The notes under the pieces were generated by a model, which did not search any database, was not told the DNA's origin, and worked only from the letters and a program-made list of their open reading frames with translations. From an uncultured Myxococcales bacterium (GTDB lineage Bacteria > Myxococcota_A > Polyangia > Polyangiales > Polyangiaceae), in contig CALFNG010000083.1 of the NCBI GenBank assembly GCA_937902985.1, positions 1-38,402 on the forward strand: a DNA stretch of 38,402 bases, in the 5' to 3' direction. A program made the translations under genes and the position numbers. Positions 29,987 through 37,720 of this stretch are shown here, piece by piece (positions within the stretch are counted from its first letter, which is position 1; every line of letters begins with the position of its first letter).

Positions 29987-32984
29987 CGAACATCCCGAGC
30001 GTCGTTCCGAAGAGGACGGCCGAGGGAAGCCACAGCGTGTCCCACTCGGTGAAGCCCCACGCGCCCGCGAGGGTGCCGCTCGCCACCTGGGCGACCGCGC
30101 AGTGGAAGACGCCGTTCTGAACGAAGTCGGGGAGGCTCGTGAGGGTGGTTTTGTGCAGATCGATGTTCCACGCCGGGTCCCCGGCGATCGCCATCCGTTC
30201 GCTGGCGATGGCTCCCTCGAATCCCCAGCGGGAGGGCATGAGGTACATGAGCGGCTTCAAGTTCGGGTTCGTCGTCATGGGCACCATCAGCCCGCCGAGC
30301 ACGACCTGGGGAATGAGCGCGATCGGCGTCAGCGCCATGGCCGCTTCGGCCGACGCGACGAGCGCCGACACCAGGAGCCCGAGCGCGGTGGCGTTCATCG
30401 CCAGCGCGATCACGTTGGCGAGCTCGAGGAGGAACGCCAGCGGGCCGCCGTCGAAGCCGCAGGTCACGAAGACGATACCGAGGAGCATCGTGCACTGCGC
30501 CACGCAGAAGAAGCTGAGCAGGATGTACTTCGAGAGCAGGTAGTTCAGGAGGCGCAGGTTGACCATGCGCTCGCGCAGATAGATGGCCCGCTCGGTGACG
30601 ATCTCGCGTGCGGCGTTGCTGGTGCCGAACCAGATGCAGCTGACGACGACGAAGAACATCGCCGCCGTGTGATCGGTCGTCGGCCGCATCGAGTTGAGCA
30701 GGTTCGTCGTCGCGCTCTGATCCATGTTGTTCTTGGTCGACAGCTCCTGGAGCGCGCCGAGACACCAGAACGGGACCGCGGCTTTCTGGCCGCCGAACAC
30801 GAGCCACAGGAGAACGCCGATGATCGGCGCCTGCAAGAACATGATGGCCGCGCCCATGCGGTCGCGAATCTTGATTCGCCAGTAGCGCGACAGGAGGAGA
30901 CCGAGCTGGCGCACCACGGCGACGTCCGAGTGATGCGGCACCCCCTTCGCCGAAAGGGCCGTGCCGATGGCGCGGCGCGCCGAGTACATCTGCTGGTAAA
31001 CAGGGTTGCCGGGGCGGAAGAACTCGGCCCGCCAGCCGCGAGCCGCCTCCATGCGCGCCTTGACCCGCGGCGTCTGCGGATCGGATTTTCGCATCTCGTC
31101 GAGCACGAGGCGCTCGCGCACGTTGAGCATGTCGAACATGTCGCGCGGATTGTCGACGCGCTTGTGGGCGTGACCCGCCCGCTCCGCCACCGAGCCGAAG
31201 AACGCATACGCGGGCTCGCCGGTGGGCCCGAAGTACGTGGGGATCCCGCCGTATCCCATGATGAAGCAGAGATTGAATTTCTCGAACTCGTCCTTCGCCG
31301 GCTGGTGGATCGTCATCACGATCGTCTTGCCGGTCTTCTTCGTGAGCTCGGCGAGCAGGTTGATGAGCGCGGTCGTGTCGTCGGCCGCGAGGCCGCTCGT
31401 CGGCTCGTCGAGGAAGAGAATGACCGGATCGGTCACGAGCTCGAGCGCGATGTTGACGCGCTTGCGTTGCCCGCCCGACAGCACCTTTTTTTCGGGCTTG
31501 CCGATCTGCAAATTCTTGAGGGCCTCGAGGCCGAGGTCGCGGAGCGTCTCGTCGACGCGGCGGTCGATCTCTTCTTCGGAGTAGTCGGGCGGCAGGCGAA
31601 AGCGCGCCGAGTATTTCACCGCCTCGAAGACGGTGAGCTCGGGGTGCACGATGTCGTCTTGCGGGACGTAACCGATGCTCCCGCGGAGCGCGTCGTAGAT
31701 GGTGTAGAGGTCTTCGCCGTTGATGCGCACCTGGCCGCTCGTCGGCGGCAAGTAGCCGTTGAGCGCGAGCAAGAGCGTGGTCTTGCCCGCGCCGGAGGGG
31801 CCCATCAGCGCGATCATGTCTCCAGGCAGCGCCTTGAAGGAGACGTGATCGAGGAGCACCTTCATCTCCCCCTTGTGGTCGCGGTCGGGCACCTCGAGAA
31901 AGAGGTCCCAGCCCTCGATCTCGTAAAGCGGCTTGCCGGCCCAGTCGGCCTGGTCTTCGACCACGACGTTGACGCGGCTGTCTCCGATGTGGATGAGCAG
32001 CGGCATCGGGCCGACGAAGACCTTCTCGCCGTTCGAGACCTGCATCCGCTGGCCGGACGCGAGGCGCTGCCCGCGAACGAACGTGCCGTTGGCGCTGCCC
32101 CGGTCTTCGAGAAAGAGCTGATCGCCTACCTTGACGATCTGCGCGTGCTTCGAGCTGATTTGCGGGTGGTTGATGACGATCTGGTTGTCGGGCGTGCGGC
32201 CGATCGAGATGACGCTCGACTGGAGCTGGTCGAGCGAGAGCTCGCCGATGACCGTGCGATGCTTTCGCGGCGCGTCGCCGCCCGGCGCGTGCGGACCGGG
32301 CGCCCCCGGTCCGCCGACGGGAGGCATGGGAGCAGGCGCCGCCGCTGCCTGGACCGACAGCGCCTGCTGACCGACCGTGGACCCGAGGACGGGCCCCGGG
32401 CCCGCGGGCCCTCCCGCGGGGGCTCCCTGGGCCAGGTGGGCGAGCATGCCGACCGGCACGGGCACGGGACCGAACGCGATGATGCCGTTGGGGTCGATCG
32501 GCATCGGCTGGTTCGGCTGCGCCTTGTGCCCCCCCACCCAGGTGCCGCTCGTGGACCCGTGGTCGACGACCATCATGCGATCGAGCATCACCGTCGCGTG
32601 CTGACCGCTGACCGCCGCGTGTGCGATGACGAGGGACGCCCGCGCGGCGTCGCGGCCGACGACGATCTGACCCCGCGGCACCTGCAGTTGCCCGGACGAC
32701 ATGAGCATCGCCGACAGGGCCGGGTGCGAGAGCGGCACCGCCACGCCGTTCAGCGCGAAGATCGTTCGAAAATCGAAGGGCACGGGCTGCTGCGGCGCGA
32801 GCGGGGCTCCGTTCGCCGTCGACGCGCCGGCGCCGAGGTCGACGAACATGAGCTGACCGCCCTGCCGGAGGACGCGGGCGTGGTGCGGCGCGACGCCCGG
32901 CGCGGGGATCACGACGTCGTTGTCCGGAGCGCTGCCAATCGAGACGAGGTCCCTACCGAGGGCGACAGTCATATGGTCGGCCAT
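29946..32984 (-). CDS. ABC transporter fusion: three FHA domains, ABCG-type ATPase and ABC-2 membrane domain
   Basis: 1012 residues from the ATG at 32984 (ATG 32972 is also likely because TAAGAT overlaps the first). Seen: FHA1 (about 8-85; GS instead of the GR core), FHA2 (about 105-170; VVGRD, SGQH, SGT), a Pro/Gly linker, and FHA3 (about 245-330; canonical IGR, SSKH, NGT). Then Walker A GPSGAGKTT (395-403), LSGGQRKRVNIALEL, VILFLDEPTSGL and TIHQPA; then a membrane domain with about six helices including MLLGIVFVTCGF. Known: FHA domains bind phosphothreonine, and FHA-ABC fusions of this order exist in myxobacteria, cyanobacteria and others. Inferred: a kinase-controlled exporter. Substrate unknown. 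Convergent with the HTH regulator. Confidence 0.92.
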   Translation of the reverse strand: MADHMTVALGRDLVSIGSAPDNDVVIPAPGVAPHHARVLRQGGQLMFVDLGAGASTANGAPLAPQQPVPFDFRTIFALNGVAVPLSHPALSAMLMSSGQLQVPRGQIVVGRDAARASLVIAHAAVSGQHATVMLDRMMVVDHGSTSGTWVGGHKAQPNQPMPIDPNGIIAFGPVPVPVGMLAHLAQGAPAGGPAGPGPVLGSTVGQQALSVQAAAAPAPMPPVGGPGAPGPHAPGGDAPRKHRTVIGELSLDQLQSSVISIGRTPDNQIVINHPQISSKHAQIVKVGDQLFLEDRGSANGTFVRGQRLASGQRMQVSNGEKVFVGPMPLLIHIGDSRVNVVVEDQADWAGKPLYEIEGWDLFLEVPDRDHKGEMKVLLDHVSFKALPGDMIALMGPSGAGKTTLLLALNGYLPPTSGQVRINGEDLYTIYDALRGSIGYVPQDDIVHPELTVFEAVKYSARFRLPPDYSEEEIDRRVDETLRDLGLEALKNLQIGKPEKKVLSGGQRKRVNIALELVTDPVILFLDEPTSGLAADDTTALINLLAELTKKTGKTIVMTIHQPAKDEFEKFNLCFIMGYGGIPTYFGPTGEPAYAFFGSVAERAGHAHKRVDNPRDMFDMLNVRERLVLDEMRKSDPQTPRVKARMEAARGWRAEFFRPGNPVYQQMYSARRAIGTALSAKGVPHHSDVAVVRQLGLLLSRYWRIKIRDRMGAAIMFLQAPIIGVLLWLVFGGQKAAVPFWCLGALQELSTKNNMDQSATTNLLNSMRPTTDHTAAMFFVVVSCIWFGTSNAAREIVTERAIYLRERMVNLRLLNYLLSKYILLSFFCVAQCTMLLGIVFVTCGFDGGPLAFLLELANVIALAMNATALGLLVSALVASAEAAMALTPIALIPQVVLGGLMVPMTTNPNLKPLMYLMPSRWGFEGAIASERMAIAGDPAWNIDLHKTTLTSLPDFVQNGVFHCAVAQVASGTLAGAWGFTEWDTLWLPSAVLFGTTLGMFVILLVSLKRQDPV

Positions 32985-33085
32985 CTTAGGCGGACCCGCG
33001 TTCGTGGTGCAGAAGATCGCGTCGGTCGCTGCGACCAACCGGGCCGTTCGCGCCGGCGCGTCGCAACCACTGGTAAGCTGTCGTC

Positions 33086-33577
33086 GTGAACGCCCGGCCC
33101 CTCATCAACCGCCTCGCCGAGGCGTTGGGGCGCGCGAAGCTCGAGGCCGTGCTCGTCGGCAACGCGGCAGCCGCGCTCCAGGGGGCGCCGGTGACCACCC
33201 TCGACTTCGATTTCATGTTCCGGAAGACGCCCGTGAACCTGCGCAAGCTGAAGGCGTTCGCCCGCGACCTCGACGCGACGGTGCTCCGCCCGTACTACCC
33301 GGCGTCGGACATGTTCCGGGTCGTCAACGACGACCTCGGCCTCCAGGCCGACTTTCTCGTCGTGCTCCACGGGGTTCGCTCGTTCGAATCCCTGCGTAAG
33401 CGCGCGTTCCCGCTAGCCCTGGGTCGCGAAACCTTGCTCGTGGCGAGCCTCGCGGACATCATCAAGAGCAAGCGGGCCGCCAATCGGCCGAAGGATCGCG
33501 CCGTGCTCGACGTTCTCGAAACGACGCTCGACGAGAGAGATGCGAAAACCGAGAGAGAGAAGACCGACCCGCGCTGA
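33086..33577 (+). CDS. Nucleotidyltransferase-fold protein (MNT/AbiEii-like)
   Basis: 163 residues, GTG start. Seen: VLVGNAAAALQGAPVTTLDF with the D-x-D pair Asp40/Asp42, a long helix, and a third acid at Asp89 in LQADF; then SLADIIKSKRAANRPKDRAV, the helical end of the minimal nucleotidyltransferase fold. The usual GG/GS before the helix reads GN, so transfer activity needs checking, though the metal-binding acids are there. Known: relatives act as toxins or antitoxins (MNT-HEPN, AbiE) or as orphan enzymes. TAAGCT lies 6 nt before the GTG. The next small gene overlaps its 3' end by 38 nt, so the pair is translationally coupled. Divergent from the FHA transporter. Confidence 0.82.
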   Translation: MNARPLINRLAEALGRAKLEAVLVGNAAAALQGAPVTTLDFDFMFRKTPVNLRKLKAFARDLDATVLRPYYPASDMFRVVNDDLGLQADFLVVLHGVRSFESLRKRAFPLALGRETLLVASLADIIKSKRAANRPKDRAVLDVLETTLDERDAKTEREKTDPR

Positions 33578-33710
33578 GCGCCTCGCCGCCCTCGGGCTCG
33601 AGACCGAGGCCGCGCTCCGAGACCAGATTCGCCGGCTGCTCGCGCGCCCGATGGAAGAGCGAACCCACTTTCTCCGCGTGCGGATCCCGGGGGGCGGGAC
33701 CGCGCTCTGA
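33540..33710 (+). CDS. 56-residue partner protein of the nucleotidyltransferase
   Basis: A short open frame from the ATG at 33540 to the TGA at 33708-33710. Seen: a basic N-terminus (RKPRERRPTRAERL), a helix LAALGLETEAALRDQIRRLL, then RPMEERTHFLRVRIPGGG. High G/C third positions and the orderly helix-turn pattern support coding. It overlaps the end of the nucleotidyltransferase gene by 38 nt in another frame, with GAGAG just before the ATG. Inferred: an obligate partner in a two-gene module such as toxin-antitoxin; small proteins with a similar R/K-rich end are, from memory, found beside this enzyme type. It could not be confirmed without comparison. Confidence 0.6.
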   Translation: MRKPRERRPTRAERLAALGLETEAALRDQIRRLLARPMEERTHFLRVRIPGGGTAL

Positions 33711-33712
33711 GA

Positions 33713-33881
33713 GAGATTGGCCGCAGAGGCGCAGAGGGCGCGGAGCAGAGAGGGGGGGTTCGAGAGGGTCTACACGCAAGTCAGTCGGCCTTCACAACCG
33801 CTCCGGCTCTTCGAAGGCACGTTCCGGAGAGACCACCAAACCCTCTCCCTTGGCGCCCTCTGCGCCTCAGCGGCCAATCTC
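33713..33881. repeat. Dispersed repeat, copy B (long inverted repeat)
   Basis: The 29-nt arms at 33713-33741 and 33853-33881 are inverted copies with a single mismatch; both contain the core ccgcagaggcgcagagggcg or its complement (one substitution in the right arm). A GGTTCGAGA element follows the left arm, as in the other copies. It lies between the converging partner gene and the NUDIX gene, where it may also end transcription. Confidence 0.85.
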
Positions 33882-33910
33882 CTCTCCCTCTCTCCTCTCC
33901 TCGAGAGAGG

Positions 33911-34327
33911 TCAGGGCGGGCTTCCGAGAAGCCTCGCCCGCACCTTCTGGAGGACGGCGACGTCGGCGGGTGGAAAGAGGGCGGGGTCGAGGGCGCCGGC
34001 ACCGGCCCACTTGAAGGCAGCGACGTCGACGGCGCGGGGTTCAGGAGAGCTCGCGTCGCGCACGGCCTCGAAGAACATCAGGAGCACCGCCTTGCCGGCG
34101 TCTTCGTAGCGGTGGAAGGCTACGTCGAGGATCTCGCCGGCGTGCGCCTCGATGCCGAGTTCCTCGGCGAGTTCGCGACGGAGGGCCTCGCGCGGGTCCT
34201 CGCCCGTCTGGACCTTCCCTCCCGGAAACTCCCACGCGCCGGCCAGGTGGGTGCCAGGCTTGCGCTGGGTGAGGAGGACCCGGCCCTCTTCGACGAGCAC
34301 AGCCGCCGCCACGAGCACGGTATCCAT
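33911..34327 (-). CDS. NUDIX hydrolase, MutT-like (8-oxo-dGTP diphosphatase family)
   Basis: 138-residue cytoplasmic enzyme. Seen: a complete NUDIX box at about 37-59 (GKVQTGEDPREALRRELAEE then LGI), preceded by LTQRKPGTHLAGAWEFPGG, the typical MutT substrate region (the family usually has R and WEFPGGK). Known: MutT hydrolyses oxidised guanine nucleotides to prevent mutation; other NUDIX enzymes have different substrates. The ATG at 34327 is chosen because it begins the fold and lies 7 nt after TACACT; the open frame runs 13 codons further up without merit. All metal-binding Glu residues of the box are present. Confidence 0.94.
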   Translation of the reverse strand: MDTVLVAAAVLVEEGRVLLTQRKPGTHLAGAWEFPGGKVQTGEDPREALRRELAEELGIEAHAGEILDVAFHRYEDAGKAVLLMFFEAVRDASSPEPRAVDVAAFKWAGAGALDPALFPPADVAVLQKVRARLLGSPP

Positions 34328-34334
34328 GGCCGCG

Positions 34335-34365
34335 AGTGTACCTCGCCTGCAATCGTGCGATGTCA
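34335..34365 (-). promoter_or_regulatory. Possible promoter of the NUDIX gene
   Basis: TGACAT (34365-34360) and TACACT (34340-34335) are 19 nt apart on the minus strand, 7 nt before the ATG. The -10 box is a good match; the -35 box is weak. Confidence 0.35.
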
Positions 34366-34470
34366 CTCTACAGTGGCGCCGCGTCGTACCGCGTCAACGG
34401 ACGGACCGCCGCCGTTTGCCGGCTTGAACTCGGTTTCCTTGCGGTATCGTCCCCCGCCAAAGGACCCGCC

Positions 34471-37035
34471 ATGAACCACCCGGCTTTCCCGTCAGAAGAC
34501 GGCAACTTCAAGCGCGGGGCATTCAAGCCCATCGCCATCGTCATCGGCGTCCTCCTCGTCGCCGGCGCCGGCGCCTTCGCGTTCCTCGGCGTCCACACCG
34601 ACGCGCAAACGCTGAACAAGGAAGACGTCAACAAGGAGATCCGCGAGATCCAGCTCTTGCCGAAGGCCGAGCAGACGCCCCGCTGGCGCAAGTGGGCGAG
34701 CGTCGAGAACGAGCCGCGCCTCGAGCAGGAAGCCTTCGTGCACCTCGCGTGGGCCAAGGACAAGGCGAGCATCCCGTCGATGATCCAGGGCCTCGCGAGC
34801 CCCGATCACGCGGTTCGTGGCACCGCGGCGATGGCTCTTGTCGACTTCGGCTCACCCGATGCGGACGCGGCCAAGCCGGTGCTGTTGAAGGCGCTCCCCG
34901 AGGCCGACAGCAGCGACAAGCCCCAGATCTGCTGGGCGCTCGTGGCGCTCAAGGAGTCGTCGGCGTTCGAGCCCATCCTCGCCGAGTACAAGATCGGGCA
35001 CCTGGCGAGCGTGCAGCGCCTCGACGGTTTTCCCGCCTTCGACGCCAACAAGCTCGCGGCGCTCGTACCCATCGAGAAGATCGCAACGCTCGCCGGCGAC
35101 GAGAGCGAGAGCGTACGCCAGCTCGTGGCCTCCACGCTGTCGAACGACGCCGACCCCAAGTGGACCGACACGCTGATCACGCTGGTGCAGGACAAGAGCG
35201 TCGAGATCGCGCGCGAGGCCGCGGTCGGCCTCGGCAAGATCGCGAGCGAGAAGGCGATGCAGCCGCTGGTCGACGCGCTCAGCAAGGCCGACAAGGAGTC
35301 GCGAGAGAAGTTCTTGCAGGCGCTCCGCGACGGCGTCGGAGCCAACGGCCTCGTCCTGGCGCTCAAGACCGTCAAGCACGACAAGCCCGACACCGAGAAG
35401 TTCCAGACCAAGCAGATCTTCGACATGCTGAAGGAGCTCGAAGACCCGCGCGGCGGCGACGCGCTCTACGCGTACATCCAGACGAACCCCAAGCCCCACT
35501 GGAAGAACGAAGCCGCGATGCGCATGGCGGAGATCGGCGACGTGCGCGCGGCCGAGGCCCTGGGGCAGCGGATGTCCCAGGATCCGATGAAGCTCTACAA
35601 CGACATCGACTGGCCCGAGCTCCGCCGGGACGACAACGAGCGCGTGTACGGGGCCCGCATGCTCGCCGACCTCGCGGCGATCCACCCCGAGAAGCGCGAC
35701 TACCTGCTCAAGGTCGCCGAGCCCGGCGTTCTCTCGTGGATCGATCCCGAGAACAAACCGCAGCCGCACGCCAACGGCATGCGCTTCCTCGCGATCGTCG
35801 GATCGCAGCGGGCGGTCCCGATGCTCAAGAAGTGGGCGGACCCGAAAGACAAGCTCCCGGCCGAGGGCGCGCAGCCGCCGTTCCCCGAGAACTGGGCCAC
35901 GGCGCAGAGCGCGCTCCGTTACCTGGGGTGGACCCGCGCCCCCGGCGCCTGGGGCATCCTCGAGAAGCAGCTTCATCGCCGCATCCCGAAGCTCGACGTC
36001 TCGTGGGACTCGCTCATGCAGGGCGGCCTCACGATCGTCGGAATGACGCTCCGTGCCCTCGGCGTGGGCGCGTCCGACGGGTTCGCGCAGTGGGGCGACC
36101 CGAAGGCCTTCGACGACCTCACGAAGTACATCGAGGAGCCCAAGGAGAACGAGCAGGCGCGCATGGGCGCGTGCTTCGCCCTCGCGTGGGTCGCCACCGA
36201 TGATCAGATGAAGACCGTGGTGAAGAAGGTGCACGACGTGACGGGCACGGACCCGAAGTCGAACCTGCTCCGCCAGTGCTACCTCGAGACGCTCGTGCAC
36301 AAGCCGGTGCCCGACGCGACCGCGGGACTCGTCGACCTGCTCGTCCCCGCCGTCACGGACATCGAGACGCGGCATCAGGTGGCGCGCGCCATCGGCATGG
36401 GCGGCATCACGGAGAGCATGGTCCCCCAGGTGTTCGGCAAGCTGAGCGACGTGAGCCTCAAGGCCGACGCCGAGCTCGCGCTGATCCTCGGCGCCGACTC
36501 CGATACCGCGTCGCGCGCGCTGGCGACGTACAACGACACGGGCGTGACGGCCGAGGCCATCGAAGAGTTGAAGGACGTGTACAACAAGACCTTCGGCTAC
36601 TGGAGCGACAAGAACTACGACAACGGCGACATCGCGCGCTGGGTCGCGAACGCCGAGGCGCTGGCCCACGTGAAGATCCACGATCAGCTCCAGGACTGGC
36701 CGCGAATCATCCTCGGACGCAACCTGATCGAGTCAATCGAAGTCGACAACGGTCCGCACTCGATGACGCGCGTGCACCTCCGGGCCAAGCTCCTCGCGGA
36801 CGCCAAGGGGACCAACGACGTGAAGCGCACCGAGGCGATCGCCCTCCTCAAGTTCACCAAGGAGAAGGGCGTGCTCATGGCGCTCCGCAACGAGCCCGCC
36901 CCGCTGGGCGATCTCGCGCGCCAGGCGTTCTTCGAAGTGATGAACCCCAAGGCCAACGGCGAAGCCATCCCCGAGTACGCCAAGGCCCCCGTGACGGGCG
37001 GCGCTCCGGGCGGCCCCGGCGCGCCCGGTCACTGA
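34471..37035 (+). CDS. Membrane-anchored HEAT-repeat protein
   Basis: 854 residues. The ATG at 34471 has a ribosome site (AAAGGA, 7 nt upstream); the frame is open for 45 codons earlier without support. Seen: a short cytoplasmic N-terminus, one membrane helix (about 19-41), then a long repeat region made of paired helices of about 30-40 residues, for example IPSMIQGLASPDHAVRGTAA, VEIAREAAVGLGKIASEKAM and ARMGACFALAWVATDDQ, typical of HEAT repeats; the end is Gly/Pro-rich. Inferred: a periplasmic scaffold for protein-protein contacts. First gene of a probable operon with the lipoprotein and hydrolase downstream (gaps of 16 nt and a 4-nt overlap). Confidence 0.85.
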   Translation: MNHPAFPSEDGNFKRGAFKPIAIVIGVLLVAGAGAFAFLGVHTDAQTLNKEDVNKEIREIQLLPKAEQTPRWRKWASVENEPRLEQEAFVHLAWAKDKASIPSMIQGLASPDHAVRGTAAMALVDFGSPDADAAKPVLLKALPEADSSDKPQICWALVALKESSAFEPILAEYKIGHLASVQRLDGFPAFDANKLAALVPIEKIATLAGDESESVRQLVASTLSNDADPKWTDTLITLVQDKSVEIAREAAVGLGKIASEKAMQPLVDALSKADKESREKFLQALRDGVGANGLVLALKTVKHDKPDTEKFQTKQIFDMLKELEDPRGGDALYAYIQTNPKPHWKNEAAMRMAEIGDVRAAEALGQRMSQDPMKLYNDIDWPELRRDDNERVYGARMLADLAAIHPEKRDYLLKVAEPGVLSWIDPENKPQPHANGMRFLAIVGSQRAVPMLKKWADPKDKLPAEGAQPPFPENWATAQSALRYLGWTRAPGAWGILEKQLHRRIPKLDVSWDSLMQGGLTIVGMTLRALGVGASDGFAQWGDPKAFDDLTKYIEEPKENEQARMGACFALAWVATDDQMKTVVKKVHDVTGTDPKSNLLRQCYLETLVHKPVPDATAGLVDLLVPAVTDIETRHQVARAIGMGGITESMVPQVFGKLSDVSLKADAELALILGADSDTASRALATYNDTGVTAEAIEELKDVYNKTFGYWSDKNYDNGDIARWVANAEALAHVKIHDQLQDWPRIILGRNLIESIEVDNGPHSMTRVHLRAKLLADAKGTNDVKRTEAIALLKFTKEKGVLMALRNEPAPLGDLARQAFFEVMNPKANGEAIPEYAKAPVTGGAPGGPGAPGH

Positions 37036-37050
37036 CCGCTCTCGAGCGGA

Positions 37051-37146
37051 GATGAGGGAGCCGCAGAGACGCAGAGACGCAGAGGGAGCAGGTCCGAGAG
37101 GATCTGGGCCCTCTTACGTCTTCGCCCTCTGCGCCTCTGCGGCCAT
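37051..37146. repeat. Dispersed repeat, copy C, inside a signal peptide
   Basis: The left arm (37051-37086) carries ccgcagagacgcagagacgc and the right arm (37121-37146) the complement cgccctctgcgcctctgcgg. GGTCCGAGAGG lies between them, 30 nt after the core start as in copy A. Both arms lie within the first codons of the lipoprotein gene at 37052. Confidence 0.8.
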
Positions 37147-37720
37147 CGCTCTCCTCTCGTGCGTGCCGCCGGCGCCGGCGAAGCGCGTGGCGGTCGATTT
37201 CGTGGCATCGAATCTGGCGGCTCCGGCGGGGGCTGCGCTGGAGCAGGCCTGCACGCCCACGGGGCCGGAGATGTGCTTCAACGCCGTCGACGACAACTGC
37301 AACGGCGTCATCGACGAAGGGTGCGGCCTCGAGACCGGGCTCCTGCAGTTCACGATCGCCTGGAGCGCGGCGGCCGCAGACGTGAACCTGTCGATCACCA
37401 CGCCGGGCGACGAGCACTTGCCCAACGGCCGCGAGCGCTCGACGAAGAGCGGATTTCACCTCGATCGCGACTGTCCCGGCGAAGACGGCTGCGGTGGCCA
37501 GAACGTCGAGAACGTCTACTTCGACGGCGCCGAACCTCCGCGCGGCTCGTACTCGGTCGACATCACGCTGGCTGATCTGCATGGCGCCGAGTCGCCCGTG
37601 CAGGTGCACTTCGGCGCGCGCCTGGGGTCGCGAACCGTCGGGTTCGACGTCACGCTCGGTCCGGGCGCCTCGGGCGAAGACGCCGCGAAGAAGAAGACCT
37701 TCACGTTCGTGCTCGCGTGA
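37052..37720 (+). CDS. DUF2135-like lipoprotein with a D-x-D-C metal-binding-type motif
   Basis: 222 residues. Seen: an Arg-rich n-region, a hydrophobic stretch VFALCASAAIALLSC with lipobox LLSC (Cys37), then MCFNAVDDNCNGVIDEGC (74-91), a motif resembling the Cys-flanked Ca/metal-binding repeats of MopE-like proteins; then a beta-domain (FTIAWSAAAADVNLSITTPG, GSYSVDITLADLHGAESP) resembling the YfaP/DUF2135 fold. The signal peptide sequence coincides with the dispersed repeat. The gene starts 16 nt after the HEAT gene stop, and its TGA overlaps the GTG of the next gene (GTGA). Inferred: an outer-leaf lipoprotein working with the HEAT protein. Confidence 0.8.
   Translation: MREPQRRRDAEGAGPRGSGPSYVFALCASAAIALLSCVPPAPAKRVAVDFVASNLAAPAGAALEQACTPTGPEMCFNAVDDNCNGVIDEGCGLETGLLQFTIAWSAAAADVNLSITTPGDEHLPNGRERSTKSGFHLDRDCPGEDGCGGQNVENVYFDGAEPPRGSYSVDITLADLHGAESPVQVHFGARLGSRTVGFDVTLGPGASGEDAAKKKTFTFVLA

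Noticed and set aside
30102-33089. A 995-codon open frame on the plus strand opposite the FHA-ABC gene
   Set aside because: Arg/Glu/His-rich without domains; a mirror of a high-G+C gene, which often leaves an open antisense frame.
34852-36681. A 609-codon minus-strand frame opposite the HEAT gene
   Set aside because: Low-complexity Val/Leu/Arg/Glu composition and no domain.
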